This document shows positions 1 through 9,053 of a stretch of 64,000 bases of DNA, piece after piece. Numbering within the stretch: the first letter of the stretch is position 1; each line of letters begins with the position of its first letter. The DNA comes from Verrucomicrobia bacterium Tous-C9LFEB (GTDB lineage: Bacteria > Verrucomicrobiota > Verrucomicrobiia > Methylacidiphilales > UBA1321), in assembly GCA_002304345.1 (NCBI GenBank), contig NEUU01000019.1, positions 16,703-80,702 of the forward strand, read 5' to 3'. The position numbers were made by a program, and so were the translations under genes. The notes below the pieces were generated by a model that saw only the letters and a list, made by a program, of their open reading frames with translations, was not told the DNA's origin and made no database searches.

Positions 1-1
1 T

Positions 2-1174
2 AAGAAATTGCCTGTGGCCAAACCGGCATTGGTGGCGGCTCTGAAGGACGGTATCGAAAAGAATTTGCGCTTCAAAAGTTTCTTTTGGATAGCGCAACCC
101 GATGGGGCCTTGCATTCCCCGACGGCGTTGAATTGCCGGACGAGCGCGATGTTTTGCTTTGCCGGTTATCCGGGTGAATATCTGGCGCGTAATGAATTTC
201 CGCTCGCCGCCGCGCGGAGTGCCTTGGACCGCGAACCTGCGCAGGGCATTGGGCTGGCTGGTACGAATTCCTTTATCGCCAATACTCCGGCGTGGATTCA
301 GCGGACACTGCAGCAGGGGCTCGCTTGGGGACCGGGTTATTATCCCAATGTCAGTAACGGGGATTGGGTGGAAAGTCTGGCCAAGGTGTACACGGAGAAA
401 TCGACAGTCGTTCCCGCGTCGTTGCCCTTTCAACAGAAGAAGGGATTCTGGGATCTGCCGGGATTTCTGGCGTGGAAACAAGGCCCATTGTATGGGGTGC
501 TTTTTTACGATGTGGCGGGGGCGCAACGGCCACTGGTGGGTGTGACGGGTGGTGGACCGACCGCGTTGTGGAGTGAGGTCTCCGGGACTTTTCTCGCCTC
601 CATGCAGCCCGATGCCTCCGGAAAGGGTGGGCATCTTAAAGCCGAAACCAAGACGGTTCGCGGTCCGGATCAATTGACTTATTCCTGTATCTACGGAACG
701 GATGAGAAGGGCACTTTTTTCGCTTCGGGACATGAGCGCGCGCAGTTGAAGATTCTCGAGCCGACGCGCGAATGGGAGATCACTTCCAAGATGGGATCAC
801 CGGTCTTGTCGGCCTTGACGTGGAATTATCAGACGAAGGATCAAGGGTTGGATTTGGCCGTGTCGATGCGTTCGTTGGGTGGAGTTCGGGAATCATTCGT
901 AAACCTGCCGATCCGGATCGCGGCAGATCAGACCACGGTCAAGTTGGAAACGCCTCATCGACTGGTGATTTCATCCGCAACCGGCTCTGTGATTTTTGAA
1001 TGGCCCGAGGCCTTTTCCGGGAAACTTGAGGATTCCTGCCTGACCGATATCAAACGTCTCGTGATTCCGATTGCAGCCAAGGCGACTCCATTACTGATCC
1101 AGATTCGCGTCGTCGAAAAGTCGGCGCAGTCCGCGCGTTTTTCACCCTCAACCAACCCTAACACCTCATTATGA
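2..1174 (+). CDS. Hypothetical protein, 5' end outside window
   Basis: The reading frame is open to the left edge, so the gene very probably starts upstream. A TTG at 8 is in frame but has no ribosome binding site. The visible part, about 390 residues, has an N-terminal stretch rich in Trp, Gly and Pro, followed by a beta-rich region after about residue 190. No catalytic motif could be recognised. This resembles the C-terminal part of large alpha/alpha-toroid plus beta-sandwich polysaccharide-processing proteins, but that is only an impression. It overlaps the next gene by four bases (ATGA at 1171-1174), so it is probably co-transcribed with that sugar-type oxidoreductase. Confidence 0.6.
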   Translation, partial: KKLPVAKPALVAALKDGIEKNLRFKSFFWIAQPDGALHSPTALNCRTSAMFCFAGYPGEYLARNEFPLAAARSALDREPAQGIGLAGTNSFIANTPAWIQRTLQQGLAWGPGYYPNVSNGDWVESLAKVYTEKSTVVPASLPFQQKKGFWDLPGFLAWKQGPLYGVLFYDVAGAQRPLVGVTGGGPTALWSEVSGTFLASMQPDASGKGGHLKAETKTVRGPDQLTYSCIYGTDEKGTFFASGHERAQLKILEPTREWEITSKMGSPVLSALTWNYQTKDQGLDLAVSMRSLGGVRESFVNLPIRIAADQTTVKLETPHRLVISSATGSVIFEWPEAFSGKLEDSCLTDIKRLVIPIAAKATPLLIQIRVVEKSAQSARFSPSTNPNTSL

Positions 1175-2211
1175 AATTTTGTACCATTGGGTGCGGTGGC
1201 CATGCGAGCCACTCGCATGGACCTTCGCAGAAACTGTACGCGCAACGCCACCCCGAGGTGGAGCTATCGGCTTGCTGTGATCTGAATCCCCAATTGGCTG
1301 AAACCTACCGCGCTACGTTTGGCTTTCAGCACTGCTATACGAATCTGGAGGAAATGCTCGCGAAGGAGAATCCGGATGCCGTGGCGCTGGTGGTTCCGGC
1401 CTCTGCCACGAGTGGATTGGCCATACCTCTACTGGAGCGGGGAATGGCGCTGCACCTTGAGAAGCCGCCCGGGCTGACTTTGAATGAATACCGGCGTTTG
1501 CTCACGGCGGCACAAAAAGGGGGCGGTCTTAATCAGGTGGCGTTCAACCGCCGCTACGCACCGGCTCTCGTTCGCGCACGGCAATGGCTCGATCGGGATA
1601 TTCCGGCGCAAGAGGTGTTGCACATACGCTATGATCTGGTCCGCTACTCACGCAACGAATCTGACTTTTCCATTACGGCGATTCACGGCATTGATGCGGT
1701 GCAGTATCTGGCCCGCAGCCCTTACCGCGAAATTCGTCTGACTTACCGGGAACTCCCGCAAAGCGGAGCCGGTGTGGCCGCTATTTCGATGGAAGGGGTG
1801 TGCCTGAATGGAACAGAGGTCTCGTTGACGTTTCAGCCCATGTCGGGATTATTGGAGGAGACGGCCGCCATTCATGCCATTGATCAAAGCATTCATGTGA
1901 ATCTGCTGGGGACTCAAGCGACGTTTGATGGCGAGACAAGTCACTGGTGCCGGGGCGCACTCAAGAGCCAGGTGATGGTGATGAATCAGGAATTGGTGGA
2001 GCGCAATGGCGTTTATTATGAAACGGAGGCGTTCCTCAATGCCGTGCAGGGCATCGGAACGGCGTCTCCCCAACTGGAGGACTGTCGCCAGCAGGTGATC
2101 TTGATGGAAGCCATTCGCACGCGAAAATCACGGGTTGATTTTGCGGATCGAGACGCGACAAGGCCGAACGTCAGTGACGTGGTGCGTGAGTTGAGCGGTA
2201 TCGACCGGTAG
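1171..2211 (+). CDS. Gfo/Idh/MocA family oxidoreductase
   Basis: The 346-aa protein begins with a Rossmann nucleotide-binding segment (IGCGGHA at residues 4-10). It carries the family motif EKP (EKPPG near residue 97) followed by a long alpha/beta C-terminal domain. Members oxidise or reduce sugars, inositols or their derivatives with NAD(P). The length is normal for the family. The start overlaps the stop of the preceding gene (ATGA), which indicates translational coupling. The substrate cannot be told from sequence. The glycine-rich loop is slightly unusual because it is followed by a His/Ser-rich stretch (HASHSHG). In PVC genomes such proteins are often found beside polysaccharide-degrading genes. 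Confidence 0.88.
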   Translation: MKFCTIGCGGHASHSHGPSQKLYAQRHPEVELSACCDLNPQLAETYRATFGFQHCYTNLEEMLAKENPDAVALVVPASATSGLAIPLLERGMALHLEKPPGLTLNEYRRLLTAAQKGGGLNQVAFNRRYAPALVRARQWLDRDIPAQEVLHIRYDLVRYSRNESDFSITAIHGIDAVQYLARSPYREIRLTYRELPQSGAGVAAISMEGVCLNGTEVSLTFQPMSGLLEETAAIHAIDQSIHVNLLGTQATFDGETSHWCRGALKSQVMVMNQELVERNGVYYETEAFLNAVQGIGTASPQLEDCRQQVILMEAIRTRKSRVDFADRDATRPNVSDVVRELSGIDR

Positions 2212-2284
2212 GCGCTGGTCAATCAAGGAAATGAGCGCGCCGTCGTTTTTGCGGCGGGGCGATTCTTTACGGGGATGAATATCT

Positions 2285-2301
2285 GCCTCGTGAGACGAGG
2301 C
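2285..2301. terminator. Short GC-rich hairpin after the oxidoreductase gene
   Basis: A 7-bp perfect inverted repeat (GCCTCGT / ACGAGGC) with a 3-base loop lies in the 153-bp gap between the oxidoreductase and the next gene. No T-run follows, so it is at best a transcript-end stabilising or attenuating hairpin. Confidence 0.3.
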
Positions 2302-2364
2302 GCCCACTTGCATTCCGCTTGACTCTTCCCAAGGGTTCACGAGTATTTCGGCGGGGTTTATTGC

Positions 2365-5082
2365 ATGGGATGTCATTCCAGCTTTATGGATGGGAGCGCA
2401 TGGCCGATCTTGGCCTTTCTCTTTTTATTCTCTTGGAGCGTTGACGTTCGGGCCGAGGAAAAAAAGCAGGGCGTGGATCGATTTGCGGCGGCGCTCGATT
2501 CGTTGAATAACTTGGGACTGCCCGATACTTCCAAGGGAGAGTATGTCACGCTGACTGTTTTTCATCTCCCGAGTGAATTCAATAGCGGTCTGGGATTGAC
2601 GGGTAATGCGTGGCGTTTGCCGTCAGACAAGAAAGGCGGCGAACAAATTTTCGTCACGGTGAATGGGAATGTCATCTTTGTGAGGATCGATGGGCCGGAA
2701 GCGTCCGCCAGTACGGAGGAGGAGGGCATGCCAAAGGTCTGGAGCGGGCGTGCCACCCCCGCCGATTTCAAGCAAGATTGCGCGGCCGTGTTGAAGTTAG
2801 CCGAACAGCAGGATGAGAGTTTTCCCTATCAATTACCCGATCCGCTGCTCTTTGCTGCTTTCGCGCGACAGGCGGGTTTTCCCGTCGAGGCCGAGAAAAT
2901 TTGCGGAGCGCTTTTAAAGCGTTCCGAGAAGCCGAGAGAAGCCATTCAGCGTTCGATTTCGCGACTGGCGAATGCGCGTTACGATACGGCACTCACCGAG
3001 TTCAGTCGAAAACCCGACTGGCTCAAGCTGGCGAATGCGATCGCTTCCATTCGCGCGGATTGCGGTGCGAATTGGGTCTATCACGATGCGGCAGGACTGC
3101 TCGAGGCCAAGGTGCGGATTCAAGCGGTACGGAAGGAAAATGGGCTGGCTTCCGTGAAAAATATCTCCGCAGAGGATCGAAAATTTTTGAGTGAACTCCA
3201 ACAGAACGCCGGTTTGATCCGCGGTGGAGAATACGATCTATGGTTGATTCCCGCTACTGCTGGAAGCTCGCGCGTGAACACGCTAAATCCTTTCGCTCTC
3301 ACCTTGCGTAAGCGTGGGCTTTCGGCTTTTCCTCTTCTCATTCGATTAGAAAAAGAGCAGGCGTTATTGCCCACGATCTATGCGCCCGAAGGTTCGCCCT
3401 TTATGACGTCGATGCGACTGGGGATGCGGCAGATGGTGAATAGCCGCGAGAATAAAAAGCCAGAAGAGGAGTTGCTGCTGATGCCGCGTCCCTTGGGTTT
3501 GAGCGAAATACCTCGCCTGGCCTTGCGACCGCTACTGGTGCAAGAAGAGCGTTATAGTGAGGGGAACGTTGGTGCCTTGCTAAGCGATTGGCATAAAGAG
3601 CATCCCTTTAAGACGGCGGAGGAAGTCTCCTGGTACTTCATCAAAAACGGAGATTACGCCCAATTTCAGGAAGCCGCCACTTACCTGATCGCGCAGGGGC
3701 AGAACTCCAAAATAGAGGACTACCTGTTAAGTTCTCTGGCCGATCGTGAGAAGTGGTCGATGGTCATGGCTTATGTGACGAATCAAGGTGAAAAGGCGGC
3801 TCCCTTCGCCTCTAAAATAAAAGAACTGATCAAACAAAAAAAGATAGTCGTTCCCGAGGAATATGTCGGGACGATCTCGCAGTTGATGGGACGCATGGAA
3901 GCTCTGGTCAAACCGCTGGAGGAAAACATGGCGGCGGTGGCTGCTGGGACCGTGAGCCCATTCAAGATTGATGCCTCCGCGCATCAGGAATTGCCCAAGA
4001 AAAGTTTTCAAGAAGGACTCGACCTGATCCTGAAAACAGCGGCGGCGGAGAAGCGACCCAGCTATCGCCGGAAGATTCTTTCCTGGACGCTTCTGTTGCC
4101 GTTCAAGCATGAGCGTGACATCGGATTCACGCCTCCTGAGAGGGTCTCGCCTCTCCCGTGGGCGACGCAGTGGAGTGAATTATTGGCGGATAATCGCTCC
4201 ACATCAGTTCAAGAAACCGTGGGAGATTACACTGCTTTTGTCTTGGAATTGGTATCGGCTGGAATGGATTTCACGAGCATCCGTTCTCTTCATACCTCGC
4301 AGGAATCGATGGCCTATCTGGGTATGGATGCGGCGTGGTTTCAGTTATTGGCGGAGCGAGGCCGTCAGCGTCTGGCTGGTAAGGAACCTGAGCCGCTCCA
4401 GCAGGTGTTGCGATTGCCGGAAGAACAGAAGAAAAAGTTGATGGCGGAAGTGGAGAAACAATCGCCGGGGCAGATGGAGGGATGGGTGCGAAAGCTCGAA
4501 TACGTGCAAAAACAGGCCCTGGCTCCGGAGTTGACGGACAAGGCCGCGCTGATTGAAAAGATCAATGCCGCGACAGGGCGGATCGGCGACGTGCAGGTTA
4601 GCGGCAAGCTTGCCGATGAGCTGGCTTGGATGAAGTTGAAAGGCAGCGTGCTCGACCGGTCGCTTCTCGAAAAGGTCATTCAATTGTCCATTGCACAATT
4701 AAAGAAGACGGATGCCATGCTGGTTGTGATCTCGCGCTCGTCGCTTTTCGATAGCTGGAACATGCGGGTCGTGCAACAGAACCGAAAGAATCTGATGGCG
4801 ACGTTTATGCCGGATATGGACCCGGATGCGGAGAATTCCCACACTTACGGCGACTGGATGCAGAATGCGCTGGGCGTTGGCATTCTCGGGCACGCGTCTC
4901 AGGCCTATATGGAGATGACTGTGGACGGCTCGTTTCCCGAGGGAAGCAGCAAGGAAGCCATGGAAAAAGAATTCTACGATACGCTTCAAGAGATTCGAAA
5001 GAGCCCAGGCGATGGGCGTCTTCCGATTCGCTTATTTGTCATTGGCACCAAGTCCACCGCTCAACGCGAGGTCATCCAGTGA
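2365..5082 (+). CDS. Large exported hypothetical protein heading MoxR operon 1
   Basis: The 905-aa product has a hydrophobic N-terminal segment (about residues 13-29) ending in VRAEE, consistent with a Sec signal peptide and periplasmic location. An ATG at 2386 is an alternative start. The rest is mostly alpha-helical with many charged helices. There is no CxxC, Walker or protease motif and no family was recognised. A stretch around residues 285-390 mixes beta and alpha character and may be a small folded domain. It lies 52 bp upstream of the moxR gene in the same orientation, so it is probably the first gene of that operon or its immediate partner. Function unknown. Confidence 0.7.
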   Translation: MGCHSSFMDGSAWPILAFLFLFSWSVDVRAEEKKQGVDRFAAALDSLNNLGLPDTSKGEYVTLTVFHLPSEFNSGLGLTGNAWRLPSDKKGGEQIFVTVNGNVIFVRIDGPEASASTEEEGMPKVWSGRATPADFKQDCAAVLKLAEQQDESFPYQLPDPLLFAAFARQAGFPVEAEKICGALLKRSEKPREAIQRSISRLANARYDTALTEFSRKPDWLKLANAIASIRADCGANWVYHDAAGLLEAKVRIQAVRKENGLASVKNISAEDRKFLSELQQNAGLIRGGEYDLWLIPATAGSSRVNTLNPFALTLRKRGLSAFPLLIRLEKEQALLPTIYAPEGSPFMTSMRLGMRQMVNSRENKKPEEELLLMPRPLGLSEIPRLALRPLLVQEERYSEGNVGALLSDWHKEHPFKTAEEVSWYFIKNGDYAQFQEAATYLIAQGQNSKIEDYLLSSLADREKWSMVMAYVTNQGEKAAPFASKIKELIKQKKIVVPEEYVGTISQLMGRMEALVKPLEENMAAVAAGTVSPFKIDASAHQELPKKSFQEGLDLILKTAAAEKRPSYRRKILSWTLLLPFKHERDIGFTPPERVSPLPWATQWSELLADNRSTSVQETVGDYTAFVLELVSAGMDFTSIRSLHTSQESMAYLGMDAAWFQLLAERGRQRLAGKEPEPLQQVLRLPEEQKKKLMAEVEKQSPGQMEGWVRKLEYVQKQALAPELTDKAALIEKINAATGRIGDVQVSGKLADELAWMKLKGSVLDRSLLEKVIQLSIAQLKKTDAMLVVISRSSLFDSWNMRVVQQNRKNLMATFMPDMDPDAENSHTYGDWMQNALGVGILGHASQAYMEMTVDGSFPEGSSKEAMEKEFYDTLQEIRKSPGDGRLPIRLFVIGTKSTAQREVIQ

Positions 5083-5134
5083 AGTTATTTTCAAGCCAAG
5101 CACTCTACATCGCATCTCCAAACCAAGGAACATC

Positions 5135-6127
5135 ATGAACGACACCATCCCTTCCCAAACATGGGACGAAATCCAAATGCACGCCACGGCCCTGAAAAAG
5201 GAATTTGCCACTGCCGTGGTCGGTCAGGAAAAAATCATTGAGCAAATGTTGGTGGCGTTGTTGTGTCGCGGCCACTGCCTGATCGTCGGTGTGCCGGGTC
5301 TGGCGAAGACGCTGTTGTGTCGAACCATGGGTGCCGTCCTCGGGCTCAAGTTCCAGCGCATTCAGTTCACGCCGGATCTGATGCCGATGGATATCATCGG
5401 CTGCGAAATTCTGCAGGACGGCGGTGACGGTATGCGCCGTGCCTTCGAGTTTTCGCGCGGACCTATCTTTGCGAATCTCATTCTGGCGGATGAAATCAAC
5501 CGCACCCCTCCTAAAACACAGGCGGCCCTGCTGGAAGCGATGCAGGAAAAACAGGTCACGGTGTCCGGCAAGACGATGCGTTTGGAGGAGCCCTTTATCG
5601 TCTTTGCGACGCAAAATCCAATTGAGCAGGAAGGAACCTATCCGTTGCCTGAAGCGCAATTGGATCGTTTCTTTTTCGAGTTGTTAATCGACTATCCGGA
5701 TTTCGATTCTGAAAAGAATATCGTCCGGCAAACCACAACGGATGCCGCTTCTGCGCCGAGATGCGTGCTCAACAGCCAGCAAGTGCTCGCGCTGCAACAC
5801 GCTGTCACGCAAGTGCCGCTGCCCGATAACGTGCTCGATTATCTGATGCGCCTCGTGCATGCGACGCGTCCTAAAAACGAACTCGCGGACGATTACATCA
5901 AACAATACGTCTCATGGGGAGCCGGCCCGCGAGCGGCCCAGAATCTGGCGCGCGCGGCGTGCGCTCTCGCTCTGCTGCGAGGACGGCCTGCAGCGGGAAT
6001 TGACGAGGTCAGGGAGGTGGCTCCGGCGATTTTGCGGCATCGCATCATCCCGAATTATAACGCCACCGGCGAGGGCGTGACGGTAGAGGCGATCATTGCG
6101 CATCTTCTCAAGAACGTGCGCCAATAA
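5135..6127 (+). CDS. MoxR-family AAA+ ATPase (operon copy 1)
   Basis: The 330-aa protein has the MoxR layout: Walker A GVPGLAKT at about 52-59, Walker B LILADE at about 115-120, the [17 protein letters not shown] block, sensor 1 FATQNP at about 158-162 and the LPEAQLDRF arginine region at about 171-179. MoxR ATPases act as chaperones with VWA-domain proteins, using ATP to remodel or activate a client. I chose ATG 5135 because AAGGAA lies just upstream and the family starts there. The frame is open further upstream to 5012 inside the previous gene, but that part is not conserved-looking. Two bases separate it from the DUF58 gene. A second MoxR lies at 49663. Confidence 0.95.
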   Translation: MNDTIPSQTWDEIQMHATALKKEFATAVVGQEKIIEQMLVALLCRGHCLIVGVPGLAKTLLCRTMGAVLGLKFQRIQFTPDLMPMDIIGCEILQDGGDGMRRAFEFSRGPIFANLILADEINRTPPKTQAALLEAMQEKQVTVSGKTMRLEEPFIVFATQNPIEQEGTYPLPEAQLDRFFFELLIDYPDFDSEKNIVRQTTTDAASAPRCVLNSQQVLALQHAVTQVPLPDNVLDYLMRLVHATRPKNELADDYIKQYVSWGAGPRAAQNLARAACALALLRGRPAAGIDEVREVAPAILRHRIIPNYNATGEGVTVEAIIAHLLKNVRQ

Positions 6128-6129
6128 AC

Positions 6130-7020
6130 ATGAGCGCCACGCCAAAGACATCGCACAAATACTTGCGCCCGGAAGATCTGGCGAAGCTCGGGGCGTTTGA
6201 GTTTGCCCCAAAGCTGTTGGTGGAGGGATACCTGTCCGGGCGGCATCGGTCCCGCGTGCGGGGGGCATCGGTGGAGTTTCACGATTACCGCCAATATGTG
6301 CCGGGTGACGATCTCGCCATGGTGGACTGGCGGGTGTACGCCCGCACGGACCGACATTATCTCCGGACGTTCGAGCAGGAAACCAATCTGGAATGTCACT
6401 TGATGTTGGATAGCTCGGCTTCGATGGGATACGGCGGGCCGATCTCCAAGCTCGATTACGCCTCCTTCTTCACGGCAGCTCTGGCCTATCTCGTTTTTCG
6501 CCAGCGGGATCGTGTCTCGCTTCTTACTTTTGACGAAAAGATCCGGTCATTTCTACCTCCTTCCGGCACCTCGCGTCATCTGAATGAAATGCTTCATCTG
6601 CTGGAGAATAATACACCGGGTTCGAAGACTTCTCTTTCCGTCGCCTTGCGCAAGGCGGGGCCTTTGCTCAAGCGCCGGGGGACACTCGTCATTGTGTCCG
6701 ATTTTTTTGATGATCCCGGAGCGATCTTTTCCGCGCTTAGCATTTATCTCCACCGGGGATTTCGCGTTCATCTGTTTCACATTCTCGATCCCACCGAAAT
6801 GGAGCTTCCGGGTGATGGACTGCTCAGCTATGTGGACATGGAGTCGCGCCATCGTACCGTCGCGCACGCAGGCGATATTCGCCGCGCCTACCAAACGGCC
6901 ATCGGGCAACATATCGAAAATTTAAGACGGCTGGCAGCGGCCAAGCAGATCGACTACGCCCTCGCGCGGACCGACCACTCGTTTTTTAACCTCTTCGACC
7001 ATCTTTGCGATCACCGGTGA
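6130..7020 (+). CDS. DUF58 domain protein (operon copy 1)
   Basis: The 296-aa protein shows the DUF58 signature (RQYVPGDDLAMVDWRVYARTD at about residues 54-74). It is followed by a VWA-like fold with a MIDAS-type DSSAS at 94-98. It has no signal peptide or obvious membrane span and is likely cytoplasmic. DUF58 proteins are encoded next to moxR in nearly all such operons and are thought to be direct partners of the ATPase. The gene follows moxR by 2 bases, and its stop overlaps the GTG start of the BatA-like gene. The paralogue at 51019 has the same architecture. Confidence 0.93.
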   Translation: MSATPKTSHKYLRPEDLAKLGAFEFAPKLLVEGYLSGRHRSRVRGASVEFHDYRQYVPGDDLAMVDWRVYARTDRHYLRTFEQETNLECHLMLDSSASMGYGGPISKLDYASFFTAALAYLVFRQRDRVSLLTFDEKIRSFLPPSGTSRHLNEMLHLLENNTPGSKTSLSVALRKAGPLLKRRGTLVIVSDFFDDPGAIFSALSIYLHRGFRVHLFHILDPTEMELPGDGLLSYVDMESRHRTVAHAGDIRRAYQTAIGQHIENLRRLAAAKQIDYALARTDHSFFNLFDHLCDHR

Positions 7021-9053
7021 ACTGGATACTTGCCAATCCCGCTTTGTTGCCTCTGGCCTCGCTCATCGCGTTGCCGGTGCTGGTTCATTTATTTGCGCGC
7101 AGCCGCCCGCGATCTCTCAAATTCAGCTCCACGGAATTCATTCAAAAAATCGTGCGCAAGCAAATGAACATCAAGCGACCGCAGGATTGGTTGCTACTGC
7201 TCATCCGCACGCTGCTCGTGGCCACATTGATCGCGATTTTTCTGCAACCGGTATTGCTTTCCGAGAAACCCCTGACGGCGGCGAATCGAAGTGTGATCCT
7301 GATCATCGATGCGACGGCGTCCATGAATTACCCCGAGGGCGTGCAGACCCGCTTTTCTGCGGCTTGTGGCGCGGCGTCACGGAGAATTGCGGAATTGTCG
7401 CAGGGGGAATGCGCGAATGTTATTTTTCTCAAGAGCAATCCCGAGAGCGTCTTTCCCGTGCCGGGAGTAAATACCTCTCATCTGCAGGATGTCCTGCGGC
7501 GCGCCCGTTGTACACAGGAAACAGGAGTTCTGGAGGGAGCGCTCAGTGCGGCGGTTGCGCAATTTGGGAAGGCATCCGGGGCGAAGGAAATTGTGGTCAT
7601 CTCGGATTTTCAAGCGAGCACTTGGGCTCAGGAATCGTTTGCGGTGCCGGGTGATATCACGCTGACCCGCATTCGCATTGGCTCAGGTGCGGGAGCCAAT
7701 GGAGCGGTGACGTCCATTCAAGCTGATCCGTCACAACCGCTCTTGGCGGATCCGGTCAATCTTCTTGTCGAGGTGGCGAACTATTCCGCGGAGGAAGCTC
7801 GCCGCACGGTCTTTCTTGAGATGCCGGATCAACGCTTGCAGCAGGAAATCACCGTGCCTCCCTGGGGACGCGCGACGACTCTCTTTCGCATCAAAGCTAC
7901 GACGGCAGGACTGCTACCAGTGGGCATTTCGCTCAATGAGGATGTGTTTACGGCGGATGACCGGCGCTGGATGATTCTACCGGTGAAAGACCATATCCGG
8001 GTGGGACTTTACGCGGGGGACTCCATTCTGGCGACGGCATGGAGTCGGGCGCTGTCCGTGCTGCCATTTGTCCAGTTGCAACGTTTGACGGCGGAGGAGC
8101 TGGAGGGCGATTTGCCATATGATCTGATTTTCCTCGCGGGCTGGAGTGGTGAAGGTCTGGCCAATCTGCAGCGTCAAGCAGGCAGCGGTTCGCTCTCAAT
8201 CGTATGCGCGCCCAAGCCGGAGACGACAGCGCAACTCGTCTCGCAACTTTCGAGTAGCTCTGGAGAGGAATCTTCCGGAACGAAGTCGGAAGTTTTTCAC
8301 TGGCAATCTCTGACGGACCGAATCGGTGCCCAAATCGTGGCGCGCGAGGATCGCCTGTTTACTTTATTCACGAAAGGAAACTTCGGAAATTTTTCATCGG
8401 GTCGGGTCCGGGGACATTTGAGTTTCAACCCGGAGGCATTTCCGGGAATGGTATCATTGATTCAATACGCGGATAAAACACCCGCTCTCGCGCGGTTGAA
8501 GTCGTCGGGTCGGGGAGAGATTTATCTCTGGAATATTCCGCTCGATGCGACCCAGAGCGATTGGGCTTCGAAGGTGGAATTCGTGCCTCTGCTCGGCGAA
8601 CTGATCTTAAAGGGTCGGGCTCGTGCCGGTGAGTCGATGGTCGAGGAATTGCCACCGGGCGGCGTGACGAGTTTGAAAATAGCCGGAGCAAGTGAGGCCA
8701 ATCGCGTGGAGTTGATTGGTCCTGACAAGACGGCGATGGCGGTGGAGCGGTCGACGACGACTCAAGGCGTACGCTTGATATCAGCACCGCTGCCAACGGC
8801 GGGACTTTATATCTGGAAGCAAAAAGGTCAGGTGATCGGTGGGGCGGTGGTTCATTTTCCAGAGGCGGAATCGGACCTGCGCCTGCTGGAGAAATTTAAT
8901 GATGGTACGCGGGCCAACCAACTGAAGACGGATGATCTGCTAAACCGGCCACACAACGAGTCGCCACTTTGGCCGACGCTCTTACTGATCGCGGTGACTT
9001 TGCTGGCGTTTGAATGTGCGGTGGTATTTTGGATCGGGAGGAAAACGGCATGA
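7017..9053 (+). CDS. BatA-like VWA membrane protein (operon copy 1)
   Basis: The 678-aa protein begins with the BatA-type N-terminus: a membrane helix at about 8-26 ending in LVHLF, a basic linker and a second helix at about 58-78. A VWA domain with MIDAS residues D98-A-T-A-S102 follows. A long extracytoplasmic beta-rich region leads to a last membrane helix near the C-terminus (about 650-672). The GTG at 7017 gives a 4-base overlap (GTGA) with DUF58 and places the first helix directly at the N-terminus, so I prefer it to the ATG at 7005. It is the likely membrane client or partner of MoxR. It is longer than classical BatA (about 330 aa), as is usual in PVC bacteria. Confidence 0.9.
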   Translation: MNWILANPALLPLASLIALPVLVHLFARSRPRSLKFSSTEFIQKIVRKQMNIKRPQDWLLLLIRTLLVATLIAIFLQPVLLSEKPLTAANRSVILIIDATASMNYPEGVQTRFSAACGAASRRIAELSQGECANVIFLKSNPESVFPVPGVNTSHLQDVLRRARCTQETGVLEGALSAAVAQFGKASGAKEIVVISDFQASTWAQESFAVPGDITLTRIRIGSGAGANGAVTSIQADPSQPLLADPVNLLVEVANYSAEEARRTVFLEMPDQRLQQEITVPPWGRATTLFRIKATTAGLLPVGISLNEDVFTADDRRWMILPVKDHIRVGLYAGDSILATAWSRALSVLPFVQLQRLTAEELEGDLPYDLIFLAGWSGEGLANLQRQAGSGSLSIVCAPKPETTAQLVSQLSSSSGEESSGTKSEVFHWQSLTDRIGAQIVAREDRLFTLFTKGNFGNFSSGRVRGHLSFNPEAFPGMVSLIQYADKTPALARLKSSGRGEIYLWNIPLDATQSDWASKVEFVPLLGELILKGRARAGESMVEELPPGGVTSLKIAGASEANRVELIGPDKTAMAVERSTTTQGVRLISAPLPTAGLYIWKQKGQVIGGAVVHFPEAESDLRLLEKFNDGTRANQLKTDDLLNRPHNESPLWPTLLLIAVTLLAFECAVVFWIGRKTA